DNA of 64,000 bases from AP-15 sp963799085 (GTDB lineage Bacteria > Pseudomonadota > Alphaproteobacteria > ATCC43930 > CGMCC-115725), in NCBI GenBank assembly GCA_963799085.1, contig CAWCWA010000003.1:45626-109625 (forward strand). The letters run 5' to 3'. Of the stretch, positions 35,435 through 45,510 are shown piece by piece (the first letter of the stretch is position 1; every line of letters starts with the position of its first letter). The notes beneath the pieces are model-generated. The model saw only the letters and a program-made list of their open reading frames with translations. It made no database searches and had not been told where the DNA came from. The position numbers were made by a program, and so were the translations under genes.

Positions 35435-36640
35435 ATGAAATTCGGCATTTTCTATGAGCTGCAATTGCCGCGCCCGTGGGAGCCCGACGACGAGCTGAAG
35501 CTCTACAACAACGCGCTCGATCAGCTCGAACTGGCCGACCGGCTCGGCTACGACTTCGCCTGGGAGGTCGAGCACCATTTTCTCGAAGAGTATTCGCATT
35601 CGCCCGCTCCCGAGGTGTTTCTCGGCGCGGCCAGCCAGCGCACAAAACAGATCCGCCTCGCGCACGGCATTATGCAGTTGACGACGGCGCATCCCGCGCG
35701 TGTCGCCGAACGCGCCGCCGCCCTCGACCTGCTGAGCGGTGGCCGGGTCGAGCTCGGCATGGGCGAGAGCGCCAGCATCACCGAACTCGAACCCTTCGGC
35801 CGCAATTTCGAGGAAAAGCGCGCGGTGTGGGAGGATGCCGTGCGCGCGCTGATCCCGATGTTCAAGGATGGCGGGTGCGAATACCACGGCCCCTATTTCG
35901 ATTTCCCGTTGCGCAACGTCGTGCCGAAGCCGCTGCAGAAGCCGCATCCGCCCTTGTGGTGCGCCTGCTCGCAATTGGAGACGATCGAGATGGCGGGTCG
36001 CCGCGGGCTGGGGGCGCTCGCCTTCCAATTCTTGAGCGCCGAGGCGGCGCACGCCTGGGTGCACGCCTACTACAACGCCTTCACCAAACGGCTCGACAAG
36101 CTCGCCGACTACCAGACCAACCCGAATCTCGCTTTGACCAGCTATTTCATGTGCGCGCCCACCGACGAGGAGGCTCGCGGCCGCGCCGACGGCATCCCGT
36201 TCTTCCAGTTTGCATTGCGCTTTTATGGCCTCAGCCCGAACCGCAAGCGGCCCGAACCCGGCACCGTCAATCTCTGGGACGAGTACGAAAAGTGGAAGCG
36301 CGAGAACCCCGAAGGGCTCGCCCGCGCGCTCTCCGGCGGTTTGATCGGCTCGCCCGAAACGATCCGGCGCAAGCTTCGCCGGTTCGAAACCTCGAACATC
36401 GACCAGGTCATCTTTCTGAATCAGGCCGGCAAGAACACCCATGAGCACATCTGCGAAAGCCTCGAACTCTTCGCGCACGAGGTGATGCCGGAGTTCCACG
36501 ATAACGAGCCCGAGCATCAGGCCTGGAAACAGCGCGTCTTGAACCGCGAGATCGAACTCGAAGAGATCGACACCCAGCCCTACCGCGACCGCTACGGCCC
36601 GAATTCGGTGCAGGTCACCCGGCCGCGGGCGGCGGAGTAG
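35435..36640 (+). CDS. LLM-class flavin-dependent oxidoreductase (luciferase-like)
   Basis: 401 residues, TIM-barrel bacterial-luciferase fold using reduced FMN or F420. Start ATG at 35435 after GGAGG. Seen: MKFGIFYELQLPRPW, YDFAWEVEHHFLEEYSHSPA (typical first-barrel motif with HHF), IRLAHGIMQLTTAHPARVAE, LDLLSGGRVELGMGES, and a C-terminal Glu/Asp-rich tail. Forms a tandem pair with the next gene, eight bases downstream. Substrate unknown; the neighbours (SDR, HpaB-type hydroxylase) suggest an oxidative catabolic cluster. Confidence 0.9.
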   Translation: MKFGIFYELQLPRPWEPDDELKLYNNALDQLELADRLGYDFAWEVEHHFLEEYSHSPAPEVFLGAASQRTKQIRLAHGIMQLTTAHPARVAERAAALDLLSGGRVELGMGESASITELEPFGRNFEEKRAVWEDAVRALIPMFKDGGCEYHGPYFDFPLRNVVPKPLQKPHPPLWCACSQLETIEMAGRRGLGALAFQFLSAEAAHAWVHAYYNAFTKRLDKLADYQTNPNLALTSYFMCAPTDEEARGRADGIPFFQFALRFYGLSPNRKRPEPGTVNLWDEYEKWKRENPEGLARALSGGLIGSPETIRRKLRRFETSNIDQVIFLNQAGKNTHEHICESLELFAHEVMPEFHDNEPEHQAWKQRVLNREIELEEIDTQPYRDRYGPNSVQVTRPRAAE

Positions 36641-36646
36641 AAGGCG

Positions 36647-37557
36647 ATGCCCGACGTTCTTCCCGCGATCAGCCTTGTTGCCGTGCCCGGCAGGCGGCTG
36701 CAGACGCTCGATCTGGCGCGCGAGATCGAGCGGCGCGGCTTTTGCGGCATCTACATGCCGAGCGCTGGTCAAACATGGCGCAATGCACGGCACTGGCGCT
36801 CGCGACCGAGCGTATCCGCTTCGGCACCGCGATCGCCCCGATATACGCGCAGACCGTCGAAGAGTTCGCGATGCAGGCCGCCTATATCCACGAGGTCTCG
36901 GGCGGGCGGTTCCGCTTCGGCATCGGTGTGGCGCACGGGCCGACGCATCAGCGCCTCGGCGTCACCCCCGGCAAGCCCTTGGCCGACACCCGCGCCTTTG
37001 TCGAGCGCCTGCGCTCGTTCGACGGTATCGGCGAGCCGCCGCCGATCGTGCTCGCCGCGCTGCGCAAGCGCATGGTCGCGCTGTCGGCCGAGATCGCCCA
37101 GGGCGTGCTCTTCGCCAACGCCTCGCTGTCGCATATGGCGGATTTGCTCGCTGTCGTGCCGTCGGCAAAGCGCAGCGACCCTGATTTCCTGATCGGCAAC
37201 ATGCTGCCGGTCTGCATCTCGGACGACGAGACTGCCGCAATCGAACTGCACCGGCGCCGGCTCGTGCGCTACGCGCTGTTGCCGAACTACCGGAATTACT
37301 GGAAAGAGGCCGGCTATGCCGAGGAGATGGCTGCGATCGAAAAGGCTATCACCGAGAACCGTCGCGACGACATCCCGAAATACCTGACCGACCGCTGGAT
37401 CGCCGACAATGCGCTCTCGGGCTCTTCCGCCAGGGTTCGCGACGGTGTCGCCGCCTGGCAAGCCGCCGGCGTCAACACCCCGGTCCTCGTCCCCAACTCC
37501 CTCAACGGCAACCAGTTCACCGCACTACACGAGATCTTCGCGGCGTTTGCGAACTGA
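36647..37557 (+). CDS. Second LLM-class flavin-dependent oxidoreductase (frame change near 36768)
   Basis: About 300 residues. The N-terminus (LPAISLVAVPGRRLQTLDL, ERRGFCGIYMPS) is in the first frame; the remainder (MAQCTALALATERIRFGTAI, EVSGGRFRFGIGVAHGPTHQ, LFANASLSHMADLL) is in the next frame, joined around 36768 by a small indel. Luciferase-like TIM barrel, similar to MSMEG-type F420-dependent families. Paired with the preceding gene. Confidence 0.82.
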
Positions 37558-37566
37558 TCCTCCGGG

Positions 37567-38367
37567 TCAATTCCTGCCAGCTTCGTAATCTTTGCGCACA
37601 AGGTTGCGCAGGTTGGCGAGGCCGGCGGCGATATAGCCGCCGTCGATCGCGATCTCGGCGCCGCTGACAAAGCCAGATTCGTCCGAAGCGAGAAACAGCA
37701 CGAGATCGGCGCATTCCCGCGGCGTCCCCTGGCGCTGCATCGGGATTGCGGTGCGCGCGGCATGGGCGAAGGCCTCGCCGCCGCTCTTGAAAAAGCCGGT
37801 GTCGGCGATCTGGCCGGGATGGATCGAGTTGACCCGGATGTTCCACGGCGAGAATTGCAGGACCGCCGTCTTGGTCAGCCCGCGCAAACCCCATTTGCTG
37901 GCCGTATAGGCGGCGTCGTCATGCGCGGTCAGCCCGGCGGTCGAAGAGATGTTGACGATCGAGCCGCCGCCCGAATCGCGGATCGCCGGCGCGCAATGCT
38001 TCATGCCGAGCAGCGGGCCGGTCAGGTTGACCGCGATCGTGCGGTTCCACGCCGCAAGGCTGGTGTCGACAATCCCCTGCCGCGCGATCGTGCCGGCGTT
38101 GTTGACGAGGATGTGGAGCTTGCCGAACCGCGCCACGGCCGCGCCGACGACCGCCTGCCACGACGCCTCGTCGGCCACGTCCTGCGCGAGGAACAGCGCC
38201 TCACCGCCACTGTCGGTCAGACGCTCGGCGAGGTCGCGGCCGGCGACGACATCGATGTCGGTCAGAACGACGGCCGCCCCCTCGCGGACGAAAAGTTCCG
38301 CCTCCGCCACGCCCTGCCCACCCGCCGCACCGGTGATCAGCGCCACCTTTCCCGTCAACCGCGCCAT
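37567..38367 (-). CDS. SDR-family NAD(P)-dependent oxidoreductase
   Basis: 266 residues. TGAAGGQGVAEAELF (cofactor loop), VLTDID acidic end of strand 2 (NAD-type), LHILVNNAGTIARQG (NNAG), catalytic Ser in NISSTAGLT, AYTASKWGLRGLTK (Tyr/Lys), and FVSGAEIAIDGGYIAAG. Convergent with the LLM gene, with ten bases between stops, and divergent from the HpaB-type gene; probably the same catabolic locus. Confidence 0.92.
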   Translation of the reverse strand: MARLTGKVALITGAAGGQGVAEAELFVREGAAVVLTDIDVVAGRDLAERLTDSGGEALFLAQDVADEASWQAVVGAAVARFGKLHILVNNAGTIARQGIVDTSLAAWNRTIAVNLTGPLLGMKHCAPAIRDSGGGSIVNISSTAGLTAHDDAAYTASKWGLRGLTKTAVLQFSPWNIRVNSIHPGQIADTGFFKSGGEAFAHAARTAIPMQRQGTPRECADLVLFLASDESGFVSGAEIAIDGGYIAAGLANLRNLVRKDYEAGRN

Positions 38368-38505
38368 TGCCTTTCCTCCCACCCGGATTCGAGCCGCCGA
38401 CGCCATCGACCGGCGCCGTGATCCGAATCTATCATCGCGCGCCGGGTGGTCGAAGCAATCCGCAAAGCCACCGGACAGGAAGCGCGCTTCAAGGGAGACG
38501 ATCGA

Positions 38506-40053
38506 ATGGCGACAACGCTGCCCTATACCGGCAAGGAATTTCTTGACAGCCTCGATGACGGCCGCGAGGTGTGGATCTACGGTGAGCGGATCAAGAACAT
38601 CGCCGCGCACCCGGCCTTTCGCAATACGGCGCGGATGGTGGCGCGGCTTTACGACGCGCTGCACGCCGATCATGCCGAAGGTAAGAATATCCTGTCCTGT
38701 GCAACCGAGTGGGGCGGGTTTACCCACAGATACTTTGTGGCGCCCCGTTCGTCCGCCGATCTGGTCGGCGCCCGTGACGCGATCGCCGGCTGGTCGCGGC
38801 TGACCTATGGCTGGCTCGGCCGGTCACCGGATTACAAGGCGGCGTTTCTCGCGACCCTCGGCGCCAATGCCGAATTCTATGAGCCCTACCAGGAAAACGC
38901 CCGGCGCTGGTACCGCCATGCCAGGAGCGGGTGCCGTTCGTCAACCACGCGCTCGTCAACCCGCCGGTTGACCGCGACATGGCGCCGGGAGCGCCGGGCG
39001 GACCGACCGACATCTACGCTCACGTCGACGCGCGAGACCGACGCCGGCATCTACGTCACTGGCGCCAAGGTCGTCGCCACCGGCTCGGCGTTGACCCACT
39101 TCACCTTTGTCGCGCATGTCGGGTTGTTGCCGGTTCAGGACAAGAGTTTCGCGCTCGTCTTTATTGTTCCGACCAATGCGCCGGGCGCCAAATTCATCTG
39201 CCGCGTCTCGAACGAGCATCGCGCCGCCGTGCTCGGCAGCCCGTTCGACTATCCGCTGTCGAGCCGCCTCGACGAAAACGACGCGATCTTCATCATGGAT
39301 GACGTGTTTATTCCGTGGGAGAACGTGTTCGTCTATGGCGACATCGACAAAGCCAACAGCTTCATGCAGAGAAGCGGGTTCGTGCCGCGCTTCCAGTTGC
39401 AGGGCTGCACCCGGCTTGCGGTCAAGCTCGACTTCATCACCGGCTTGATGATCAAGGCGACGGAGATGGCCGGGACCCGCGGGTTCCGCGGCGTCGAGGC
39501 CAATATCGGCGAAGTCATCACCTGGCGGAACGCGATGTGGGCATTGTCGGACTCGATGGCGAAAAGCCCCGAACCGTGGGCCGGCGGGCTACGTCTTGCC
39601 GAATTCGGCGGCGGCGTGCGGCCTATCACGTGCTGGGGCCGGAATCCTATGTCCAGGTCAAGCATCAGATCGAGAAGACCGTCGCCAGCAGCCTGATTTA
39701 CCTGAATTCGCATGCACGCGACTTCCAGTCGCCGGAATTGCGCAAGTATCTCGACCTCTACGTTCGCGGTTCGGGCGGCGTGCCCGCGGTCGAGCGGGTC
39801 AAGCTGATGAAGCTGTTGTGGGATGCGGTCGGCAGCGAATTCGGCGGCCGCCACGAGCTCTACGAGCTGAATTACTCCGGCAGCCACGAGGAGATCCGCC
39901 GCTGCGTTGTTCGGCGCGCTCGGTTCCGGCCAATACGACCGCTGGAAGAGCTTCGCCGACAGCTGCATGGCCGAATACGACCTTGACGGCTGGACCGTCC
40001 CCGACCTCGTCAACCCCGGCGACGTCAGTGTGCTGTCGGGGAGGGTGCCATGA
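38506..40053 (+). pseudogene. 4-hydroxyphenylacetate 3-hydroxylase (HpaB) family oxygenase, in several frames
   Basis: FADH2-dependent hydroxylase family. Start ATG 38506 (MATTLPYTGKEFLDSLDD, then REVWIYGERIKNIAAHPAFR). Pieces in order: frame 1 to about 38920; frame 2 with PFVNHALVNPPVDRDMAPG; frame 1 again from about 39030 (DAGIYVTGAKVVATGSALTH, DDVFIPWENVFVYGD); after 39615 another frame with ESYVQVKHQIEKTVASSLIY and HARDFQSPELRKYLDLYVRG; after 39900 a last frame to the stop at 40051 (GQYDRWKSFADSCMAEYD). All conserved blocks are present, about 510 residues in total, so the shifts (at least four) may be sequencing errors. Related enzymes hydroxylate phenols or act on pyoluteorin/4-HPA-like substrates. 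Confidence 0.82.
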
Positions 40054-40499
40054 GCACCGCCGCCTCGCAGCCTTTCGTCGACGCGGCCGGCGTGGCCCGG
40101 CCACGACGAGCTGCGGCTAAGCATTTGGGTCTGCCGTAACTGGCGCGAGATAGATGGCGCCGGACGTATCTACCTGACTGACTTCATCCTTGCAGAAGAC
40201 AAGCGGCATCGAGCTGAGGACTGTGCCCCCGCGGGCAGCGTCGCGTCCAGGAAGGCTTCCCGCTCCAAGGGTCGCAGGGCGCGAGGATTGGGAAAAACCT
40301 GCACCTCATCCCCCCAAATTCGTCGTAGCTCGGGTCATTGACGTCAACCCTAAACGGTCTACCGATTATCGCGTTAGGGTTTGGATCAGACAGAAATCCA
40401 GCGCGGAAATACTGATGCCCCGGTGGTGCAAAGCAGGGACGAGTAGAGTCGGTTGGCCATTTGAGCCTGCCCGGCTCGGTGCTGCAACGGGTCGGGGCG
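40054..40499. other. Gap between the hydroxylase and the IS fragment
   Basis: About 450 bp. A 29-codon frame begins ATGAGCACCGCC at 40050, overlapping the hydroxylase stop, and ends at 40139. It could be the truncated start of a partner gene (a flavin reductase would be expected), but it is too short to identify. The remainder up to 40499 shows nothing recognisable. Confidence 0.4.
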
Positions 40500-40640
40500 C
40501 TAAGCCTGCCATCGGAGTTTGACGCTGGCGAGGCGGCGGCTGCGATTGAGCCAAGCCAATGTTCGCTCGACGACCCAGCACCGCGGCAGAACCACAAAGC
40601 CCGCCGCCGCATCGCAACGCTTGGACGGAGCTGTCGCGCC
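40500..40640 (-). mobile_element. C-terminal fragment of an IS5-family transposase
   Basis: About 45 codons on the minus strand read GFVVLPRCWVVERTLAWLNR followed by SRRLA and a stop at 40500. This is the VERTxAWL signature of DDE IS5-family (IS427-like) transposases, around the catalytic Glu. The rest of the transposase is absent. It marks a past insertion at the downstream end of the pilus operon and may explain the truncated DNA to its left. Confidence 0.7.
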
Positions 40641-40644
40641 CCGG

Positions 40645-41085
40645 TCAATACGTCACGGTCACCGTGATCGTGTCGACGTAGGAGCCTGGGGTTACCCCTT
40701 GCGGGGTCGGGATACGGCCGTAAGCGGTATAGTTGCGCCTGGCGAATCCGGTCAGCGTGTCGGTGACCGTGACAGTGCCGCTGCTGCCATTGCCCCAGAC
40801 CGTCGTTCGGGCGGCGTTGGCATAGAGCTGATATCTCAAACGCGCCGCGCCATTGCTCATCTGACGGTTGGTATAGCTGCCGCTGCCGCCGGTGCTGAGC
40901 GCAATGACAATGGTCGCCGTCCCGATACAGGTCACCGTCACTGTACCGGTGCTGTCGGTCGGCGTACCGGAGAACGGCAAGTAGGTGCCCAAGGCGACGG
41001 GGGTGGCCGAGACGCCGCAAACGGCGGCTCGCGCCGCTGCCGGGGCGATCATAACGAGCACAGCGAAACAGACCGCCCGCCTCAA
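40645..41085 (-). CDS. Spore coat U (SCPU) domain pilin-like protein, last gene of Csu-type operon
   Basis: 146 residues. Signal peptide (AVCFAVLVMIAPAAARAAVC), then an SCPU fold with paired Cys (CGVSATPVALGTYLPFSG, VTVTCIGTATIVIALSTGG) and the closing beta motif PGSYVDTITVTVTY, probably the donor strand/terminal strand. By position, as the last gene after the usher, it corresponds to a tip-adhesin-like CsuE, but it is only one domain long. Its start overlaps the usher stop (ATGA-type). Confidence 0.85.
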   Translation of the reverse strand: MRRAVCFAVLVMIAPAAARAAVCGVSATPVALGTYLPFSGTPTDSTGTVTVTCIGTATIVIALSTGGSGSYTNRQMSNGAARLRYQLYANAARTTVWGNGSSGTVTVTDTLTGFARRNYTAYGRIPTPQGVTPGSYVDTITVTVTY

Positions 41086-43537
41086 GATCGGCTCTCGCGG
41101 CAGGTGAGCGGGCCGATCGTCGGGATCTCTCCCGGCGTTGGCGCATAATCAAAGGCGACGGTGCAGCGCAACCCGTCGGGCCGCTCGACGACGAGTTCGT
41201 TGTGCCGGTCGAGATCCTGAACATAGGCCTCGCCGTCGTAGCCGACCGGTGCCTGGACCTTTGTCGCCTTGAGCGTGGCGACGCTGCCGACGGGCAATGG
41301 CCGCTGCGCCTGGTCGACGAGGCGGAGCAGAGCGCCGCGGCTGGGGCGGACCGGGAACTTTACGACGACCCCGGAGCGGTATTGCGGCCGCACCTCTTTG
41401 GCCATATAGGGCACCGAGGCGTCGGCCGGCACGTCGGCAGGATCGATCGACAAGCTATTCAGATCGAAGGATCGCAGATCGGGCACGAGTAGCCGACCGG
41501 CAGAGTCGGTAGTGTCCACCAGACGGTTCTGGCTGAAGACGTGAACGCCCGGGGCGCCGGTGTCGACGACGGCGAAGGCGTCGTTGACGGTATTGGACGC
41601 AAACAAACCGCCATCGGCATAGGAGACCGCACCCTGGGCTTCGCCGCGGACGGCGGTTTGCCTGCCGGTCCGGCTGGCGCCCGCCGAGACCAGTCCCCAT
41701 TGCGACTTGTATTGCGCCAGGCCGAATTGCTGGTAGGGATTGCCACCGGAACCGTAGAGCTGATAACCCCAGTCGCCGATCAGGACCGGTGACTGCGTCG
41801 CCTGCGCCTGCGCGTACCCACGGCCCGAGCCGGAGCCCGCCGCGACGCCGGCTGAGCTGCGCGGACCGAGCGGAACCGTTATTCCCAATATCGCTCCCGA
41901 TCCGCCGCCTTGGGCAAAATCGTGAAAGCCGGTCGCATAAAGCGACAGATTGCCAATCTGCAGCGAGTAATTCGCCGATAGGATCCGCGCGCGCAGCACC
42001 GGCAGAAGGAAGGCCGCGCCGCTCGTGGTCGAAACCGATCCGCCCGGCAGAACGGTATTCTGAGCGAGAAATCCGCCAGCCGGAGCCACCGAGCTGAACG
42101 GCACAGAGACGGCGTTGCGGTCGATGCCGGTAAACGAAATTCCGGCTGAACCGAAACGGCCAAGAGCGAGACTGGCATAGGCATTGACCTGGCGCTGCGG
42201 CACGGGATCGCCGTTTACTGTCGCAATGTCGCGGAAATTCCGGCTAGCGACGCTGGCGAAAGCTCCAAGACTGGTGACCGGACCGAGCCGCTGCACCCCG
42301 GCGGTCAGCTGCACCCCGGGCAGGTCAAGCCCGCTGCCGGCGGCGGAGAAGTTCAGCACGGCCAGATCGGCGACGTTCACCACGCCGCCGGCGCCGCCCG
42401 CGACCAGGCCCGACGTGCCCTCGGCATGGCCCTCGATCGTCAACATCGACGACAGACCGCGGCGATAGGTGGCGGAGCCGGCGAGCGCCCCGTAGTCGTT
42501 GCTGAGGACGCCCCAGTTCCGTCGCACCGCGCCGACCTCCGCCGAATAGGTCTGCAAACCTTGGGCGAGCAGATTGGAGCTGGCGTAGAACGGCAGGATC
42601 GTGGTGACTTGCTGACCGAGCGCGTTGGTCACGCTCATCTGGATCGCACCGCCGCCGGTGACCACCGGAAGCTGCGGAATCTCGAAGGGGCCGGGTGCGA
42701 CCTGGCGCGAGAGAACGCGGGTGCCGTTGACCAGAACATCAACTGTGGACGGAACCGCCGCCGTGCCGGAGACCGAGGGCAGCGGAAAAGTCACCAGATC
42801 CGGCCGCATCGTGAAATCCGACTGGAGCTGCGCCCCGCCGAGCCGCACCGGGCGCGTCCAACCGAGCCCCCCATTGATGAAATCGCCCAGCCGATACCAG
42901 CGCAGATTGCCGACATCGGCATAGGCGTAGACCGAAATCGAGCCGGATCGCAGAATACGGACCGGGACCGATCGGATTGGCTCCGGCATAGCCGAGCAAG
43001 CCCGAGGAAACCACCCCCCAGGGCGAGAACGCGCGGAAATCGAAGAGCCCGCTGCCGAGGTTCTGTCCGGCTACCGCGGTGCCGACCACATCGTAGTTGA
43101 GGACGGCGCCGACGCCGCTTTCGACCGGGACATTGCTGCCCGAGGTACCTGTGATCTGCAAGCAATTCCGGCAACAGGCGGTCGCTACCGCCGGTGACGT
43201 AAAGCCTCTGGGCCGGCCCGTCGAAACGAAAGGCAAGCCCGATCAATGTCGACAGCGGGACGAGGTCGCTCTCCCGCGACGGCGGCGGCTTGGAAACCCG
43301 GAAACCAAGCTCGCGCAGTTCGGCAGGTCGGGCCAGAAGCTCGTCGTCGCGCTGGACGAATTCGCCGATCTTGCCGGTCGGGTGGCCGTTGACCACCACT
43401 TCGAGCAGCAATGTCTGATCGGCGGACGCCCGCTCGGAGAAGGCGGCGGTAAGTACGGCAACAGCTGCGAACACAAGCCGCGCGACCGTTGCGATCGGAC
43501 GCTTACGGTCCGGCAACCACCGCGACCGGCTGGACAA
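41082..43537 (-). CDS. Outer-membrane usher of a Csu-type chaperone-usher system (two frame changes)
   Basis: Beta-barrel assembly and secretion pore for archaic (Csu) pili, about 815 residues when joined. N-terminal signal and domain from 43537 (ATVARLVFAAVAVLTAAFSE, LLLEVVVNGHPTGKIGEFVQ). Near 43155 the frame changes to VLNYDVVGTAVAGQNLGSGL and DFRAFSPWGVVSSGLLGYAG, and near 42985 to the main frame (ISVYAYADVGNLRWYRLGDF; PGPFEIPQLPVVTGGGAIQM; plug and barrel; C-terminal GGLFASNTVNDAFAVVDTGA and LLVPDLRSFDLNSLSIDP). The start overlaps the chaperone gene by 35 bp; a later start is possible. Confidence 0.87.
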
Positions 43538-44243
43538 TTGCGCCGGCCTCGGTATTCGCGGTCAGACGCACGATGGCCCCGAAGGCCGGCGGCGGGCCCG
43601 CAGCGTCAATCTGCCATCGGCGCGTCGCGCCCGGCAGAATATAGGGGGAGAGCCCGCTCTCGATCCGATAGGAACCGCCGCCTCCGCCAAGCGCGATGTC
43701 GCGGATTTTTTCGTGCCGGCGGCCATCGTTGACCGCTACGAGGGTAAGTCGTCCCCCATGGGATTCGAGCCGCCATTGCAAATGTGGCGAAGCTCGGGTC
43801 GGCGGCTCGGCGAAGATCGGGATCGACAGACGCAGCGCGATGCGCACGGTTCCGGGCGCCGCCGGCGGCGGGATCTGGTCGAGGAGGATGCGGTAGCTCG
43901 CCTCCCGATCCCCGGGCGGCCGCCGCAGCACGAGGCGCACGACCTGGGTGGCTCCGGGCGCGATCGTGGCGAGCGGCGGGCTCGCCATCAATTCCGTCGC
44001 CGGCATCAACTCGTCACTGCCGTGCGGCGGCGGTTGGCTCCACACGAACGGGCGCACCTGCAGCGATGTCTCGCTGTCGCCCTCGTTTCGCACCGTCAGT
44101 GTCGCCGCCATCTGGCCGGCCGCCATCTGGATCGAGACCGGAAGCACGGTCAGCCCCTGTGCGCCAATCCCCGGCGCGACGAGGCAGACGACGATCGCGG
44201 CCATGGCGGCAGCGAACCGCCGCGGTGTCGGAACGCTTCCCAT
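43503..44243 (-). CDS. Periplasmic pilus chaperone (Csu/archaic type)
   Basis: 246 residues. Signal peptide (AAAMAAIVVCLVAPGIGAQG), then an Ig-like chaperone: LTVLPVSIQMAAGQMAATLT, VRNEGDSETSLQVRPF, the subunit-binding strand QVVRLVLRRPPGDREASYRI, LLDQIPPP and ALRLSIPIFAEP. The REASYRILLDQIP stretch is typical of archaic pilus chaperones. Sits between the first SCPU pilin gene and the usher, the CsuC position. Confidence 0.9.
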   Translation of the reverse strand: MGSVPTPRRFAAAMAAIVVCLVAPGIGAQGLTVLPVSIQMAAGQMAATLTVRNEGDSETSLQVRPFVWSQPPPHGSDELMPATELMASPPLATIAPGATQVVRLVLRRPPGDREASYRILLDQIPPPAAPGTVRIALRLSIPIFAEPPTRASPHLQWRLESHGGRLTLVAVNDGRRHEKIRDIALGGGGGSYRIESGLSPYILPGATRRWQIDAAGPPPAFGAIVRLTANTEAGAIVQPVAVVAGP

Positions 44244-44262
44244 CCGGCGCAGAACGCGGATT

Positions 44263-44778
44263 TCAGTAGGTAACAGTCGCGGTGATCGTATCGACGTAGG
44301 CGCCGGGTGTGACGTATTGGCCCGCCGTCAATAGGCCATAGACGGTCAATGTCTGGGCACTGCCGTTGCCGGTGCCGGCCACGGTGTCGGTGCCGACCGT
44401 GTTGCCCCAATTGATCGTGTGGCCGGCGTCTTGATACATCGCATAGGAAAGCAACGCGGCGCTCGGGCCGGTCATCTTTCGGGTGCTCACCGTGGCGCCG
44501 GGCGCGGTCCCGGCATTGAGCCCGACATTGTAGGGCGTTGTGTTGGTGCAGGTGATCGAGATCGTCGAGGTCTGGGCGACCTGGACGCCGGTATAGGTGC
44601 CAAAAGCCAGATTGGTGGCGGAAATGAGGCACGTGGCCTGAACCGTCGCGGTGACCTGAAAGGTCGTCGTCGCGGTCGCCGCCCAGACGGATAAGGGCGT
44701 GAGACCCACGCTCAGCACGCTCAGCGGCCAGAAAGCGGCGCGAAACAGACACTTGCATAGCTTGCGCAGCATGAACAA
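44263..44778 (-). CDS. Spore coat U (SCPU) domain major pilin, Csu-type
   Basis: 171 residues. Signal peptide ending WAATATTTFQ, then SCPU domain: VQATCLISATNLAFGTYTG, ISITCTNTTPYNVGLNAGT, and the terminal strand TPGAYVDTITATVTY. Corresponds to CsuA/B, the main rod subunit. First gene of the minus-strand operon. Upstream, 44822-44860 is unusually AT-rich for this window and contains TTGACG-type hexamers on the minus strand, a likely promoter area, though no good -10 box is clear. Confidence 0.88.
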   Translation of the reverse strand: MFMLRKLCKCLFRAAFWPLSVLSVGLTPLSVWAATATTTFQVTATVQATCLISATNLAFGTYTGVQVAQTSTISITCTNTTPYNVGLNAGTAPGATVSTRKMTGPSAALLSYAMYQDAGHTINWGNTVGTDTVAGTGNGSAQTLTVYGLLTAGQYVTPGAYVDTITATVTY

Positions 44779-44892
44779 CTTCGTCCTCTAATGAAAATCG
44801 ATGCTCCCCCAGAGCTCTCCTTTTAGGGCAATGATCGTCAATTTTTCGTCAACATTACTCAATATCGGCGGCGCGGCGAATGACGATACTGT

Positions 44893-45510
44893 TTAAAGCC
44901 CGCCTTGGCCGGTGATGAAATCGACGATGTGGTCGATGCCGTCGCCCGTCTTGAGGTTGGTGAAAACAAACGGGCGCTCGCCGCGCATATGCCGGGCGTC
45001 GCGGTCCATGATTTCGAGGCTGGCGCCGACGAGCGGCGCGAGGTCGATCTTGTTGATGACGAGAAGATCGGAGCGGGTGATGCCGGGGCCGCCCTTGCGC
45101 GGGATCTTGTCGCCGGCCGCGACATCGATGACGTAGATCGTCAGATCGGCAAGTTCGGGCGAGAAGGTCGCGGCCAGATTGTCGCCGCCCGACTCGATCA
45201 GGATCAGGTCGAGGCGCGGAAAGAGGCGGTGCATTTCGGCGACCGCGGCGAGGTTGATCGAGGCGTCCTCGCGGATTGCGGTGTGCGGGCAGCCGCCGGT
45301 CTCCACACCCTTGATGCGCTCGGGCGGGAGCGCGCCGCTTCTGGTCAGGAATTCGGCGTCCTCGCGGGTATAGATGTCGTTGGTGATGGCGGCGATTTCG
45401 AACCGGCCGCGCAGGCGCTTGCATAGCCAATCCATCAGCGCCGTCTTGCCCGAGCCCACGGGCCCGCCGATCCCGACCCGCAGCGGGTCGCGCCTCTCTG
45501 CCGTGCTCAT
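44893..45510 (-). CDS. ureG: Urease accessory GTPase UreG
   Basis: 205 residues. SIMIBI-class GTPase that delivers nickel to urease. P-loop VGIGGPVGSGKTALMDWL, nickel site PERIKGVETGGCPHTAIRED (CPH motif), ESGGDNLAATFSPELADLTI and NKIDLAPLVGA (guanine specificity). Last gene of the urease operon; its start overlaps the ureF stop. Confidence 0.97.
   Translation of the reverse strand: MSTAERRDPLRVGIGGPVGSGKTALMDWLCKRLRGRFEIAAITNDIYTREDAEFLTRSGALPPERIKGVETGGCPHTAIREDASINLAAVAEMHRLFPRLDLILIESGGDNLAATFSPELADLTIYVIDVAAGDKIPRKGGPGITRSDLLVINKIDLAPLVGASLEIMDRDARHMRGERPFVFTNLKTGDGIDHIVDFITGQGGL

Noticed and set aside
40184..40500. Minus-strand reading through the gap after the transposase fragment
   Set aside because: The long frame runs through from the pilin gene in the wrong frame; after the transposase stop at 40500 nothing resembles a known protein.
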